Source: Bacteroidota bacterium (GTDB taxonomy: Bacteria; Bacteroidota; Bacteroidia; NS11-12g; UBA9320). Taken from it: a DNA stretch of 6,847 nucleotides. A program made the translations under genes and the position numbers. Below the pieces are notes generated by a model. The model searched no databases and was not told the origin of the DNA. It saw only the letters and a list, made by a program, of their open reading frames with translations. Position 1 is the first letter of the stretch. The number at the start of each line of letters is the position of its first letter. This document shows positions 6,454 through 6,847 of the stretch, in pieces. The stretch is from NCBI GenBank assembly GCA_003485825.1, contig DNHN01000207.1, positions 1 to 6,847 on the forward strand. Direction: 5' to 3'.

Positions 6454-6613
6454 AGTTTATCCCATGCATATCAAGTTCCTCACATTCATCAGAGCGAAAT
6501 GCGCAGAACACGCAGTATGCAGGCTCGTCTATTATCTCATCTTCGTCAAATTCTATTACGTATTCAGCACTACAGTCATCGCATATAATATCGTGTCTTA
6601 CTTTACTTGGCAT
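6443..6613 (-). CDS. Small acidic four-cysteine (zinc-ribbon-like) protein
   Basis: 56 residues, opening MPSKVRHDIICDDCSAEY. Two CxxC pairs, C11-x-x-C14 and C34-x-x-C37, are spaced as in a zinc ribbon and probably hold one Zn ion. The segment between and after them is strongly acidic ('EFDEDEIIDE', 'SDECEELD'), so direct binding to DNA is unlikely without a partner; a protein-binding adaptor is more plausible. I do not recognise a named family, and the function is unknown. The ATG at 6613 is chosen because GGAG lies 7 nt upstream; a start at 6652 would add 13 basic residues and overlap the deaminase by 55 bases. It overlaps the deaminase gene by 16 bases and the GIY-YIG gene by 11. Confidence 0.7.
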   Translation of the reverse strand: MPSKVRHDIICDDCSAEYVIEFDEDEIIDEPAYCVFCAFRSDECEELDMHGINFDD

Positions 6614-6847
6614 AACTCTACTCCAGCCTTTTTTAAAAATTCGTGACCGCATCCTTTAGCGGCTTCGTACTCTCTTATATAGTATACTTTTTTAATGCCA
6701 GCTTGATAAATAAGTTTTGCACATTCGATGCATGGTGCATGAGTGACAAATAAGTCTGCACCTCTTGAGCTATCAGTTGATTGTGCAAGTTTCATCAGCG
6801 CATTTGCCTCTGCGTGTAATACTTCTGGCTTGGTTTTCAGTTGCTCA
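6598..6847 (-). CDS. dCMP/cytidine deaminase-type enzyme, N-terminus missing at window edge
   Basis: Open to the right edge; 82 residues are readable before the TAA stop. The zinc-dependent deaminase motifs are both present: H11-A-E13 in 'VLHAEANAL' (zinc ligand and proton-shuttle Glu) and P38-C39-x-x-C42 in 'HAPCIECAK' (the two zinc cysteines). 'GIKKVYYIREY' and 'FLKKAGVEL' follow as in dCMP deaminases of T4-type phages and the ComEB family. The likely reaction is dCMP to dUMP, feeding thymidylate synthesis for phage DNA. An internal ATG at 6795 lies after the HAE motif and cannot be the true start. The gene precedes the glycan block in the same direction and overlaps the small zinc protein by 16 bases. 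Other deaminases of the fold cannot be fully excluded from the fragment. Confidence 0.85.
   Translation of the reverse strand, partial: EQLKTKPEVLHAEANALMKLAQSTDSSRGADLFVTHAPCIECAKLIYQAGIKKVYYIREYEAAKGCGHEFLKKAGVELCQVK

Noticed and set aside
6614..6652. Earlier ATG for the small zinc-ribbon-like protein
   Set aside because: It would add a basic, Phe/Trp-containing stretch that is just the deaminase read in another frame; the ATG at 6613 has GGAG 7 nt upstream.

Overview
The window looks like part of a tailed-phage genome, most likely a marine T4-like myovirus of the cyanophage/pelagiphage kind. The clues are dense packing, nine of ten genes joined by short overlaps on the minus strand, a moderately AT-rich composition, a dCMP deaminase, and a SegE-like GIY-YIG protein beside a run of glycan-type enzymes. 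No structural or replication gene is present, so the phage assignment is inference. A host capsule or O-antigen island is the main alternative.

All ten supported genes are on the minus strand, so transcription runs from high to low coordinates. The right end holds the C-terminal part of a dCMP deaminase (6598-6847), a 56-residue four-cysteine protein (6443-6613) and a GIY-YIG nuclease-like protein (6001-6453). Next come a GT61-family glycosyltransferase (4959-6029), an APH/choline-kinase-like phosphotransferase (4250-4981), a nucleotidyltransferase fused to a HAD phosphatase (3228-4262), an FkbM methyltransferase (2506-3231), a PhyH-type 2-oxoglutarate/Fe(II) dioxygenase (1505-2509) and a WavE-like putative glycosyltransferase (654-1508). 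After the only real gap (559-653, with a promoter-like sequence and an AT-rich palindrome) lies a GT8-like glycosyltransferase whose C-terminus is cut by the left edge (1-558).

The most interesting part is the 4-kb block from the kinase to the WavE-like gene. Kinase, phosphatase and nucleotidyltransferase are the three activities that turn a small molecule or sugar into a nucleotide-activated donor. The methyltransferase and dioxygenase could decorate the product, and the three flanking glycosyltransferases could transfer it or related sugars. I read this as a phage-encoded, self-contained pathway for making and attaching an unusual modified sugar or headgroup, perhaps on host surface glycan or a virion protein. 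Substrate and target cannot be read from the sequence. I see no tRNA, CRISPR array, insertion sequence, long repeat or clear terminator.
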